Assembly (NCBI GenBank): GCA_021209875.1
Contig: JAGYVD010000004.1
Span: 372,001 to 436,000 of the forward strand
Direction of reading: 5' to 3'
DNA from: Rosellinia necatrix
Lineage: Eukaryota > Ascomycota > Sordariomycetes > Xylariales > Xylariaceae
Length of the DNA: 64,000 bases
Position numbers and translations under genes: made by a program. Under the pieces are notes generated by a model. The model was not told the origin of the DNA and searched no databases. It worked only from the letters and a program-made list of their open reading frames with translations. Below, one piece after another: positions 32,963-43,423 of this stretch (positions are counted from its first letter, which is position 1; each line of letters begins with the position of its first letter).

Positions 32963-35755
32963 TCACGCCTCCTCGAACACGCTGACGGGCCCCTTCAGCT
33001 TCGCGAACATCTCGTCGGTCTCGCCCTCGGGCGTGCTCAGGGCCGTGACGGCGCCGCCGGCGCCGATGCGCCAGACCTCCATCGTCTCTGTCGTTATCGT
33101 CGTCGTCGTCGTCGCGGCAGCAGCCTCGGTAGCAGTCGATAACAACAATAACGACGATGGTGACGACGACGACTGCGGAAGGGCGGAGGAAAAGGTCTCG
33201 TCGTCCCAGCGGAACAGGCTGCGGATGGTGACGCTCCAGTCGCCACGGCCGGCGACGTCGGCGTAGCCGACGACGCCGGAGTACAGGCTGCGGCGGCGGG
33301 CGCGCGGGCCCTCGACGCCCTGCAGGATCTCGCAGCTTCGCCGCTTCGGGGCGCCGGTCATGCTGCCGGGCGGGAGGGCGGCGGCCAACACATCAAAACC
33401 CGTCTTCCCCTTCCCTTTCCCTTTCCCTTTTCCCTTCCCCTTCTCCCGCGTGAGGGGGAGGAGCCGGCCCTCGACGACGCTGATCATCTGGAAGACGCTG
33501 GCGTACTCCTCGACGCAGAGCAGGCGGGGCACGCGCACCCGGCCGGCGCCCGGGCCGCAGACGCCGCGCAGGTCGTGGCGCACGAGGTCCACGATCATCA
33601 GGTTCTCGGCCTCCTCCTTGGGCACGCGCAGGACGCGCGCGGCGGCCGCGAGCGTCGCCACGCCCGCCGACTTGCGCACCGTCCCCTTCATCGGCCGCAT
33701 CGAGCACAGCCCGTCCGCGCCGTACGCCAGGAACCGCTCCGGCGAGCTGCTCACCAGCGTCGCGGCCCCCAGGCGCACGTACGACCCGAACGGCGCCGGC
33801 TGGCGCGTGCGCAGGGACCGGTAGAGCTGCCATGACGACGGCGTCGTTGGTGTGGTGGTGGCGCTGTTGTTATTGTTCTTCTTCTTCTGGTCGTCGTGCG
33901 ATGGTTGTGGTTGTTGTTGTTGTTGTTTTTGTTGTGGTGGTGGTGGTGGTGGTGGTGGTCGCAGCGTGCCCTCGTACCGGCTGCGCGCGCGCGTGATGAC
34001 CGTCTGATCCGTCAGGCACAGCTCGTACGAGTCGCCCGCGGCGATGGACGACTGGCACGCGCGCACCTTGGCCTCGTACTCGGGCGCCGCGGGCGCGGAT
34101 ATCTTGGGCGCCAGCAGGTGACCCGACGTCGGCGTCTGGGGCGGCGTGAACTGCTGCTGCTGCTGCTGCTGCTGCTCGGCCGCGGCGCGGATCTTGCCGA
34201 AGTCCGCCGGCAGCGCGTCGGACCAGACGGGCGCGCCGGTGAGCGCCGCTACCGTGCGGGCGAGCCACTCTCGCCCCGCGGGCTCGGACGCCGCCGACGA
34301 GAGCGTCTGCACGCGCAGGCTGCCCTCGAGGTGGTCGATCACGACGCTCCGCGTCACCCACGCGAAGCAGAGGTCCGCGCGGCGGCTGTGGCCGCCGTGG
34401 CGCTGCTGCCGTCCCTCGACCCCGAGCGGCTGCACGCCGATCCCCTCGAGGCCGAGCTCGTAGGTCGTGTAGCCCATGAAGCCGCCGGCGAAGGGGCCGG
34501 GGGCCTCGTCGGCGGGGATCTGCCGCTCGGCCCAGAACTCGGCCAGGAACTGCCATATCGTCTGCCCGGGGCCCAGGCCGACCCTGACGGCGGCGGTGGT
34601 GGTGGTAGTGGTGGCGGTGGAGGCGGTCCGGGCCGTGACGTATCTGTCGCCCGTGCTGTATTCCACCTTCAGCGCCTCGTCCACGTCGAGCGCGATGATG
34701 CTGTACCGGCCGCGCACGTCCACTCCCTTCCGCTGCAGCTTCGCGCTGGCCGAGTCGAACACGATGAGCTCGCCCTGTCCCTCCTGCAGGATCTCGACCA
34801 CGTCCGGCACCTCGATGTGAAGCGGGATGTCGAGGGACGTGGAGAGGTACTTCGCCCCCAGGCCGAGCGAGGCCAGGGCGCCGCTGTTCTGTGACCACGT
34901 GGAAGGTTTGGGCGTGTCGTCGTCGTTGTTGTCGTCGTTGTCGTCGTCGTGCGCCTTCGCCCCCGCGGTGGTTTCAGGGGACGCTGACTCGGGCGTCCGG
35001 CCCGTGGCGCGGTTCCACGCCGTGGCCTCCCGAAACCAGTTCGCGATCACCTGGTGGCCCGCGGTCTCGGTGCAGATCGACTCCGGGTGGTACTGCAGGC
35101 CCCAGAACGGCCTGGTCCGGTGCCTGACGCCCATCAGGATGCGCTCGACCATGTCCCCGCGATCCTCGTAGGTCCACGCCAGCGGCACGAGATCCGGGAG
35201 GAGGGGTGCGGGGGCCCATTTGGCGCTCTCCCACTGAGCCGCGGGCACGGACTGCTGTCCGACGTCCGCGTGCAGGCTGTGGTACAACGTCGCCCGGAAC
35301 GCCGGAACGCCCGCGAAGATGTTCCCGTCATCCCCCTCCTCTGCCGCCGTCGCCGTGGCACCACGATGCTCGATCTCTCGGATCATGCCGTGCAGGCCTG
35401 TCCGCAGCCTCCTCACGACGGCGCCGCCGTGGACGGCCAGGCTCTGGAACCCGAGGCAGATGCCGAGCACGGGCACCACGTCCCGGTCCCGGAGGCCCCA
35501 GACGTGCTTCATGATGCCGACGTCCCCGTCCACGTCGGGCGCCCCCGGGCCCGGGCCGCAGACGACGGCGTCGTACGGCCTCACCTGCGCCGCCAGCGCA
35601 TCCGCGAAGCCGGCATCCTCGCGGAGGTCGAGGAGGTGAGGCGGGTCGATGGGCAGGACGTCCACATCGGCGTCCAGGATGGTCGTCAGCAGGGAGATGA
35701 TGTTGTTGCTGAATGAGTCGTACGCATCGATGAACAGTATGCGCGGGCGACCCAT
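32963..35755 (-). CDS. Para-aminobenzoate (4-amino-4-deoxychorismate) synthase, bifunctional PabA-PabB fusion
   Basis: This enzyme converts chorismate and glutamine to 4-amino-4-deoxychorismate for folate synthesis. One exon codes for 930 aa. The glutamine amidotransferase half has the FIDAYDSFSNNI start, CGPGPGAP, the nucleophile motif GICLGFQS (Cys100) and WGLQYHPES (catalytic His and Glu). The chorismate-binding half shows RYSIIALDVDEALKVEY, GGFMGYTTYELGLEG, AAGDSYELCLTDQT, SMRPMKGTVRK, ENLMIVDLVRHDLRGVCG, EYASVFQMISVVEG and PPGSMTGAPKRRSCEIL. The start at 35755 is chosen; 35779 would add repeat-coded residues from a CA microsatellite. Gln, Pro, Asn and Thr runs lie between conserved blocks, and a KGKGKGKGKGK run precedes GFDVLAAALPPGSM. 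The gene is very GC-rich. Confidence 0.94.
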   Translation of the reverse strand: MGRPRILFIDAYDSFSNNIISLLTTILDADVDVLPIDPPHLLDLREDAGFADALAAQVRPYDAVVCGPGPGAPDVDGDVGIMKHVWGLRDRDVVPVLGICLGFQSLAVHGGAVVRRLRTGLHGMIREIEHRGATATAAEEGDDGNIFAGVPAFRATLYHSLHADVGQQSVPAAQWESAKWAPAPLLPDLVPLAWTYEDRGDMVERILMGVRHRTRPFWGLQYHPESICTETAGHQVIANWFREATAWNRATGRTPESASPETTAGAKAHDDDNDDNNDDDTPKPSTWSQNSGALASLGLGAKYLSTSLDIPLHIEVPDVVEILQEGQGELIVFDSASAKLQRKGVDVRGRYSIIALDVDEALKVEYSTGDRYVTARTASTATTTTTTAAVRVGLGPGQTIWQFLAEFWAERQIPADEAPGPFAGGFMGYTTYELGLEGIGVQPLGVEGRQQRHGGHSRRADLCFAWVTRSVVIDHLEGSLRVQTLSSAASEPAGREWLARTVAALTGAPVWSDALPADFGKIRAAAEQQQQQQQQFTPPQTPTSGHLLAPKISAPAAPEYEAKVRACQSSIAAGDSYELCLTDQTVITRARSRYEGTLRPPPPPPPPQQKQQQQQPQPSHDDQKKKNNNNSATTTPTTPSSWQLYRSLRTRQPAPFGSYVRLGAATLVSSSPERFLAYGADGLCSMRPMKGTVRKSAGVATLAAAARVLRVPKEEAENLMIVDLVRHDLRGVCGPGAGRVRVPRLLCVEEYASVFQMISVVEGRLLPLTREKGKGKGKGKGKGKTGFDVLAAALPPGSMTGAPKRRSCEILQGVEGPRARRRSLYSGVVGYADVAGRGDWSVTIRSLFRWDDETFSSALPQSSSSPSSLLLLSTATEAAAATTTTTITTETMEVWRIGAGGAVTALSTPEGETDEMFAKLKGPVSVFEEA

Positions 35756-38124
35756 TGCCACACACATACACACACACACACACGCACACGCACACGATTG
35801 AGATGATCGGATGAATGTATAGGGAGGACCGCCACCAGGTGCCCCGAAAGCAACCGCCTATTGTCTGTCGTACGGCTTTCTTTGAGAGGATGTTTGCTTC
35901 CGACTATCCACTCGAAAAAAAGAAAAGATCGATCCAATACTTGAAGTAACCAGACTACCTAGTTAATGGATGTAGGTGTTAATCAAAGATGAGTATTGTA
36001 CGAGTAACTAAGTACTATACCCAAACCCCCTCGATGGGTTACTGTATTAGAATCTGGGACCCGGGTACATAATAGGGGATCGCATAAATAGGTAGGTAGG
36101 TAGGTCCCAGCAGAGAAAGGAGCGCTATTGCTTCCCCGGATTAAAAATGTAGGGGTTCTATCGGCTTGTATCGGGAAAAGTGGGCCCTTTGCCACCTTGA
36201 ATCGATATAGCTGACCTACCTACGTAGGTAACTTAGGTAACTTACTAGCTATACCCAACACCTTTTTGAGAGCCTATTGTAGTAGAATAGACCGCATGAT
36301 CACTGATAGTGGTTGTTATTCACGGTTGCACCTTGCCTGAGTATGTAGCTTATCTACGTAGTATACAAAAGCGGGTCTTGCTCAGGCTTAGTAGGCTAGT
36401 AACTATGGTAAATTTTATCTGAGGTGGTTTACTGGATTGATATATTCGTTTCCTTGAGCCAACAGCTTCTAGCCGGTGACAATGAATGGGAGAGGGTAAT
36501 AGGAAAGGGTAATAAAGAGAGAGTGATTTGTATTTTCAAAATCTATTCTGTTCATCACAGGCCGATGATGACAAGTACCTAAGGGAGAACTTCACTTCAA
36601 CACTCCAACACTCCAAAGCCCGTGACCCACGTAGGCTACGTAGGTAGGTAGTGACTACGCCCGTTAACGACAGCCGCTGTATAATACGGATAGGGTGGTA
36701 AGCTTACTATGCAGAGCCAATTTTCTTCTACCGACAACCCCTTCGATAGGTATCTGTCGCCTGTACAAGTTAGTTTTCTCAATTCGCCGTCGTTCGCGCC
36801 TGTGTGTTAGTCATCTGCCCTATCTTCGGGTTCTGTCGGGGTGCCATCCCCGAACGCCGGAAAAGCAGTCTACCGCTAGAGCATTACATAACAATTTGCG
36901 TATACTAGTCGGTCGACTTTGATCACGGGACCTACTCCCCCCAAGGGATCGTGATGACTGCATCCTGATCCTGGGGCTACTCTTGTAATTGATTATCCCC
37001 CCTCCCCTCCCCCCTCCTCCCTCATGGATGTGGCCTCCTCCCTTCGCAGCGCTCGCTAGTTTTACCTACCGGTGCTGGTATGTACGGCATGGCGGACGCG
37101 TCGTGTAAACCTCATGGGCCTGGTGCTGTTGCGCATGCGCGTGGTAGGTGGCGCATATTTCGTTTCGCAGAAGGCGCTCGACATCTTACAAGATACGTGC
37201 TACGTGCTACTCGTCCCTCCTGTCCGAAAACTGACTCTCGCTCTGCTCTTCATTGGCCTGCAGCCATTCTCTGCAACGATATGGTGTGACAGGGACGCCT
37301 CGTGCCTGCCATCTCGTGGTTTATGTAATGATATATATCTCTGTATCCTTCGACTGGCATGGTGCTACCGTGCCTGTGCGTTTCTTGTGCATTCCCTGTA
37401 CGCTGTATCGCAATTGGGCCGTTGGGGAGAAGAGATGAGGCCTGGGGGAGTCACGAGGCATGATAATTTCCTACTATTACGTGCAGTGCGCAGACGCAGA
37501 TGCGGCCGTTCCAACGCCTCGAGCACGCGCCCTCGAGTCATGCCCTTCCGTCGTTTTATAACCGTGCTCTGGCGAACTGGATATCTATCTCTCACTAGCG
37601 CGGGCGTCGTTGAATTTTTTTTTTTTTGGAATTTTGAAATTCCTATGTGGTTACATCTCGGGTTAGAAAGGGGGAGAGTTTGTGAAATAAGAGAGAGAAA
37701 TCGACCATTCTTGTAATCGACTGTATTGTGTAGCATCGCGTAGCAGAATGGGGGGGGAAAAGATGTAACGAAAATGGCAGATTGAGTCGTAGTACTGCTA
37801 GGTATCATCGGCATGTAGTACTTGTAAGTATAATATATACGTTCTCTTCGGCCCGAATACTTCACAATGGAATCAAGTAAAGGTATTTGATGTTGACATG
37901 CCCTCCGGCACCGCAAGCAGGCGTCGTAGGCTACGCTAAGGACAGGCAGAGCATACCGCGGCATAATCTTCATGGCGTACGCTGGATCGGGCTCGACGGT
38001 ATACAGAAGAGTTGAGTTGAGCTTGATTTCGGCCGACATACTGATAGTATCTCGTGATGGATAACGCGAAATCGATCGGCCTAGTCTACTGCCATGCTAT
38101 CCGTTATATACAAAGTAAGACATT
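35756..38124. other. Gene-poor stretch between PABA synthase and LOG gene
   Basis: About 2.4 kb. It starts with a CA repeat (about 35759-35794) just upstream of PABA synthase and has many ACCTAC/GTAGGT words near 36090-36240 and 36640. Overlapping open frames of 214 and 224 codons on opposite strands (37072-37716 and 37365-38039) match no family and look random. Confidence 0.45.
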
Positions 38125-38964
38125 TTATTGTTGACTCCAGTCTAGTCCGTACCGTGCATCCGAGACCTTATAGTTTTGGAGCGCCTCTATAGCCCCTTCA
38201 GCGTCCGATGCAGTAACTATAATGCTGCCATTGCTGGCCTTTAGAAATTCTTCATCGACGGCCTTGCGGATCCAGTCCAGCAAGCCGTCGTAAAAACCGT
38301 CAATGTTGAGGACGCATACGCCCCTGCTGTGGATACCAAGCTGGTTCCAGGTCGCTGTTTCGAGTAGCTCTTCCATAGTACCGAAGCCACCACTGAGTGC
38401 AATAAAGCCAGACCCGGGGCCACCTTCCAGCACCTCTTGTGCCATCATCCGTTTGCGTGTGTGCATGTCCTTAACAACTGTTGTACGACCGTATAAGTGC
38501 TCTTCGGGGACATGGTATCCATTAGCATCCCTCTTCGCTGCGTATGTGTCGTCTCGCTCCCATTTGACAAGGGCTTCCGGGATGATGCCGTGAACGGCAC
38601 CGGGGCCGTTTATTGAGACGATGGTCTTGGCTACCTCGCCCATGAGTCCTACTGTACCGCCACCGTATACTACGCGGTGGTTAGAGGAATTAGCACTAAG
38701 ATCGACATGATAGGACACATAATAGAGTCCCTCGTGGGGGGACATACCTAATCCGATGTTCCTCGCGGCCATGGCTTTCCCCAAGGCTTGGGCTGCTTCG
38801 ATATGCTTAGGGCCCTTACCGGACGATGCACCACAGTAGACACAGATCTTGGCCTGCGGCGGGGTTGTGTTGGGGTTCAGCATGGAGGGCGTTGATGTCC
38901 GTGGCGTAGCAACAGAAGAAGGTATGGGAGATGCGCCGCCAGATGCCATGGTATGGGAGGTCAC
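38125..38964 (-). CDS. LOG-family protein (cytokinin riboside 5'-monophosphate phosphoribohydrolase-like)
   Basis: A Rossmann-fold nucleotide hydrolase of the LOG family (often labelled lysine decarboxylase-like), which in characterised members releases a free base from a nucleoside monophosphate. Exons 38964-38748 and 38669-38125 give 253 aa; the 78-nt intron (GTATGT to CGTAG) is in frame and stop-free, but removing it restores ARNIGLVYGGGTVGLMGEVA. Other landmarks are KICVYCGASSGKGPKHIEAA, HGIIPEAL, DMHTRKRMMAQE and SGGFGTMEELLE (residues 165-176). The family motif is PGGxGTxxE; here the first residue is Ser, which I believe also occurs in fungal members. The N-terminal 35 residues are Ser/Thr/Pro-rich; the second Met at 38949 is an alternative start. 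Confidence 0.9.
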   Translation of the reverse strand: MTSHTMASGGASPIPSSVATPRTSTPSMLNPNTTPPQAKICVYCGASSGKGPKHIEAAQALGKAMAARNIGLGMSPHEGLYYVSYHVDLSANSSNHRVVYGGGTVGLMGEVAKTIVSINGPGAVHGIIPEALVKWERDDTYAAKRDANGYHVPEEHLYGRTTVVKDMHTRKRMMAQEVLEGGPGSGFIALSGGFGTMEELLETATWNQLGIHSRGVCVLNIDGFYDGLLDWIRKAVDEEFLKASNGSIIVTASDAEGAIEALQNYKVSDARYGLDWSQQ

Positions 38965-40620
38965 AGAAAATTCCTGCGTCTCCTACGAAAGAAACAAGAG
39001 AAGGACAGATGCGGTGCCAGTCGCTCGGCTTTTGTACTGTCGACGGCGTGGATATGATTGGAGTACGGCGAAGCTGACTTGGGGAACCGTGGTGTCTCAG
39101 GCTTGGGGAGATAGATCGGCGAGCACGACGGGGACGGGGACGGACAGATAGACGGGTAGATGGGTAGACAGACAGACAGACAGACAGACAATAGACGGAC
39201 GGGATGACGGATCAGATCAAGATCAGATCAGGTCAGACGAATGTAGTAACTGATATAGGAGGGTCGAGTAACACGCATGAGGAACAAGATACGCGGAAAT
39301 GACAGAATCTCGAGGACGACAGCGATACTAGGTCGTTAATAAGACCGGCTCTCTTGGTCAGCAACCCGAACAACCTACCTAGCTAAGCCAGAGTCTAGGA
39401 TCCAGCTCCCTTCAGGCGCCGTGTCCAGGCGCCATGCCCAGGGAGGGTTAGGTAATAGCAAAGTAGTTTGTTGAGTCACAACCTCCGGCAGCCCTTGCAC
39501 CCACAAACGCACAGCACCATAGACAGATAGATACCTCAGGTAGGTAGGTAGGTAGTTACCTGGTTACCTCAGTGGTACCGTAGATAGCGTACCTACACTA
39601 TTAGCAGGTGTACCCAACGCAGGCGACCTTCGGGCAACGTAAATGGCTCGGAATGGCCTTAGCTTCAGGTACGCGAGAGGGGATCGGGTGGGCGACTGCC
39701 GCGTCTCGCCAATGACGTCAACTGCTCGAGAATCAATTTACAGCTGAATCAACCCACCCGGGGCCTGGATGCCGGACCCGGGCTCGAGCGCTGGCTGGCT
39801 CGGCTTCGGCACCATGTAGGGCGCACATATGATGGCTTATTTAGATCATATCGAGACCGGTTTGCAACTTTGTTGGCGCGTCATGCTGTACGTGGCGGTT
39901 AACTTACGGGGTTATTGGGCCGCAGACAGCATTCACGAGTCATTGTGATAACATCGTCGTGGAGGCTGAACAAAAGTAAACAGCCAAGGTGGTAACAAGT
40001 TATGCAGTCCGCAGTGCTGAATGAGGAGGGATGTAACTTAGGTAACTGCCAGCGGGGGGAGTTGGTACAGGCATGTACTTACTCTCCCTATGTAGGCGCT
40101 AGGTATGTACACTATGCAGCGAAGAAATGGATACCCACCTGCTCAGTAAGGGATAGTGTGATAGTGTGTTACTCATCGGTTAGTTACCTTAGCTCTCCCC
40201 AACTTACCTACCTAGGTAGGTAGTATGTAGGTACCTGGGGGGCCAAGGTGTGCCGTGCAGTTACTGGCTAATACCCTGCCAGCCCGATGCCAGCCGGAGA
40301 ATATGTACCTCACAGCCGCCATTGATCTTGATGTCGACATGGCTGAAGGCGCGAAATGCGGATTAGATAACGAGCCTTATCAACCCCAATCCACGCCTTC
40401 CCATCTTTCCGTCGCATTTTGAACTTGTCGTCGGGAAGGACGAAGAATGCGTAGTGCACACATGCGTTTCTATACCTCCTAGAAACCAACCCTACCAGCG
40501 AATCGTCTAGGCCCGGCCGTATCCGTCTCCAATCCGCCCTTCTTCGTGCCTCCCTGCTGCCTCCTTGCTGCCAGTGCCAACTTCCCGCAACACGGTCCCG
40601 GCGTATATTCGGCCGCCACG
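38965..40620. promoter_or_regulatory. Divergent intergenic region LOG gene / CLPTM1 gene
   Basis: About 1.65 kb with two outward promoters. It holds an ACAG tetranucleotide repeat (about 39168-39190), a GTAG repeat (about 39538-39555) and a TACCTAGGTA palindrome (40209-40218). No gene recognised. Confidence 0.5.
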
Positions 40621-42826
40621 ATGCCGGAACCAAACGCTCCTCCGGCCGGCGATGGCGCCGGTAATGGCCAGGACGGTGGTGGTGTACGTGGTGCAACTGT
40701 CCCCATCTCTGTTTTCTAGACCGCAGTCGAGGCTTCACTCGAGGCTTCACTCGAGGCTTTGTTCCAAGCTGACCAAGTCTCTGCCCTCCGCAGTCGTCCA
40801 TGTTTTCCAAGATCGCACAAGGCGTCATCATCTGGTTCGGTATCCAAATGCTTACAAAGCAGTTCCTCGGCGGTGGCAGCCAGCCGCAGACAGCCACGAC
40901 GAAAGATGCCGAAGGAAACGTCGTGCAGATCCCCGCCAACACCGGCATCATCCCAGCCTACCAGCTTCGCCCCTCTACGTTAGATCCTGGCGCCACCTAC
41001 AACCGTATCCCGCAGCGCCTGGCCCCCATCTGGCCGCTCGATAGCACCATCGATATCATTGTCACTGTCTCTTCGAGCTTCGTTCCCACCAAAATTGCAA
41101 GCGTGCCCGAGGAGCTGGTCGCACTGAGAGAAACCGGTTTCCAGTTGGCCAATTCTAGCGACAAGCGGTCCGCCGAGACTGTTTTCGACGTGCCCGCCTC
41201 TGTACAGAACAACGGGACTCTCTGGGGTCACTTTTATTTTGGTCTCACAGGCTCAAAGTTGGATCCCAAGGAACCCGGTTTTGATCCAGCAACGGCTGTC
41301 CACTTCACCTATCCCCTGACCCAATATCTCCCAAAGAAGAAGGAAGCGAAAACAAGGAACCTGCTTGAGGACAAAGTAGAGGTTGCTGAGGATCCCGTAG
41401 AGGAGGTATCTGGTCCCATTATCGCCAACTATTACCACCCGAACACAAGTTTATCCTTCATTCCCGACACCGGAACATTAAACTATGCCCAGCTCCCCCC
41501 AGCGGTTCAACAATTCTTGATACCAGAGGTACGGTCCATGAAGCAGCATGCGCTTTATTATACTAACTTGATATAGTCGACTGGCGCACGAGATGGCTCC
41601 GGACAGAATACATGGTATTGTAAGTTATTCCGACTCGTTAAGCGGTACTTAATTATAGCAGAGTCTAATGCCGTTTTTAAGATCCGGTTTTGTTTGTCAA
41701 TCAGTTCTGGCAGATGAAGACGCATATGATTCTTCTAAACGACACAGTCAAGACACTCCCCTTGCGTCTTGACCTTGGTAACTTGAAGAACTGGCAATTC
41801 AACATCATGGCCACTATGGATCTCAATACGAAGCAGCAGGCACGACAGGCTGCCTTTGGCGGCTCTCTACCCGGTGGCAGCGATGGCAGCGAGGTTGAAC
41901 TCATCAAGGAAATCTTCCTGGATACGAACCCCTGGCTTCTAGGCGTTACCGTTATCGTCAGTATTGCGCACTTGATTCTTGAAACACTCGCCTTCGGTTC
42001 CGATATTGCCCACTATCGGAAGAAGAAGGATAACATCGGCATCTCTGTCCGCTCTATACTCGCAAACGTGTTCATGCAGTCTGTCATCTTCCTTTATCTT
42101 GTCGACAACTCACAAAATACCAGCTGGATGATTTTGGGTTCCCAGGGCATCGGTATCGTCATCGAGCTCTGGAAAATCACAACTATTGTGAATGTGAGAG
42201 TTCGCCCCGCCGCGCCGGGATCTCTCATCCCGTATCGAATTGCGTTCGAAGACAAGCACAAACTGAGTGAGACCGAGGAGAAGACAAAGGAATACGATGA
42301 AATTGCGTTCAAATACATGTACATCGCAGGCGTGCCCCTACTGGTTGGCTATGCGATCTACTCCTTGTACTACGAATCCCACAAATCCTGGTATTCCTAC
42401 ATCATCACGACCCTTGTCGGTTCCGTCTACGCCTACGGCTTCTTGATGATGGTTCCTTCGCTATACATCAACTACCGGCTCAAGAGTGTGGCTCACATGC
42501 CTGGAAAGGCAATGTTGTATAAATCCCTCAACACATTTATCGACGACCTATTCGCTTTCACTATCAAAATGCCATTCCTCCACCGCCTGGCTACACTACG
42601 TGACGATGTTATCTTCTTCATATACCTATACCAACGCTGGATTTACAAGGTCGATCACACCCGAGTGAATGAGTTCGGGCAGGGTGGTGAAGACGAGGAA
42701 CCGACCAAGGAGAACGACACAGGGTCTAAATCGTTGCCCGAAGCCGATCCCGTGGCGCCCGAAAAGGTCGGGGGCGAAGCTAAAGCCACCGGCAGAAATT
42801 CAGGCGCTGCTAAAAAGAGGAAGTAA
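40621..42826 (+). CDS. CLPTM1 family ER/Golgi multi-span membrane protein
   Basis: A homologue of cleft lip and palate transmembrane protein 1, a conserved membrane family of the early secretory pathway. Exons 40621-40683, 40794-41528, 41577-41619 and 41682-42826 give 661 aa. Exon 1 codes for a Gly/Asp-rich N-terminus. Exon 2 opens with SSMFSKIAQGVIIWFGIQML and carries the lumenal domain (FVPTKIASVPEELVALRETG, NNGTLWGHFYFGL). A 43-nt exon reads STGARDGSGQNTWY. Exon 4 has PVLFVNQFWQMKTHMILLN, DTNPWLLGVTVIVSIAHLIL, ILGSQGIGIVIELWKITTIV, MYIAGVPLLVGYAIYSLYY and the conserved DDLFAFTIKMPFLHRLATLR. The basic C-terminal end (GAAKKRK) may be a retrieval-type signal. Introns are 110, 48 and 62 nt, and the first contains a 12-bp tandem repeat. 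Confidence 0.94.
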
Positions 42827-43302
42827 TCTACCACTATGTTGTAGTTTGTCGGGTGTTTGGTGTCATATATAGATAATATGTAGCATAATATGTATAGAGA
42901 TGGCCACGAATTATCACCCTTGTTAGACAAAATTGTCGTTATCCCCGTAAATACATCATGGCTAAATGACCCCAGTTACCGTTTTGCACTTCTTCTGTGA
43001 ACAGCTTAGTCCAACACAAGAGATAGGTGTTAAGTACAGATTATTCACTTGAATGAAGCATAATAATCGGTTCATTTAATCCAGGATGATGTGGTCAAGG
43101 CAATTCTAACCCGTTGTATACGCGAGGAGATAAGCACAGGATTGTACATATACAGTCTTTTTATGATATAGACAGCAAGTTATACTTTGCTCAAAGCTCT
43201 ACGAGCATATCTCAAACTTTGATAACACTCGCCCTAACCATAAGAGCACCCAGTTGCTATCAAAATATAAACATTTGTACACCTTACACCTATTATAGGC
43301 TG

Positions 43303-43423
43303 TGTTGGAATGGCCTAGCGGTATTAGCGAGATGCAATAGCGAATTATACTTATACAATATCTTTAGTCAATATCGTTAGGCGTGAGGGTTCGATTCCCT
43401 CAATGGCCAACAAATCTTTTTTT
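43303..43423 (+). ncRNA. tRNA-like Pol III element (degenerate class II tRNA or tRNA-derived repeat)
   Basis: It has an A-box-like TGGCCTAGCGG (43311-43321), a perfect B-box GGTTCGATTCC (43388-43398) inside a 5-bp T stem (GAGGG/CCCTC), and a run of seven T (43417-43423) as terminator. An anticodon-like stem AGATG/TATCT can be drawn with an intron-sized loop. The acceptor ends do not pair in a normal cloverleaf. Instead TGTTGG (43303-43308) pairs with CCAACA (43407-43412), and AATGGCC occurs as a direct repeat at both ends. No U33 is found. Best read as a decayed tRNA or SINE-like copy. Confidence 0.35.

Noticed and set aside
33870..34898. Long Arg/Gly-rich frames of about 330 codons on both strands inside PABA synthase
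   Set aside because: Shadows of a very GC-rich gene; the frame with GATase and chorismate-binding motifs is the real one.
37072..38039. Open frames of 214 codons (+) and 224 codons (-) overlapping each other
   Set aside because: No recognisable motif or family; overlapping long frames on opposite strands with irregular composition suggest chance.
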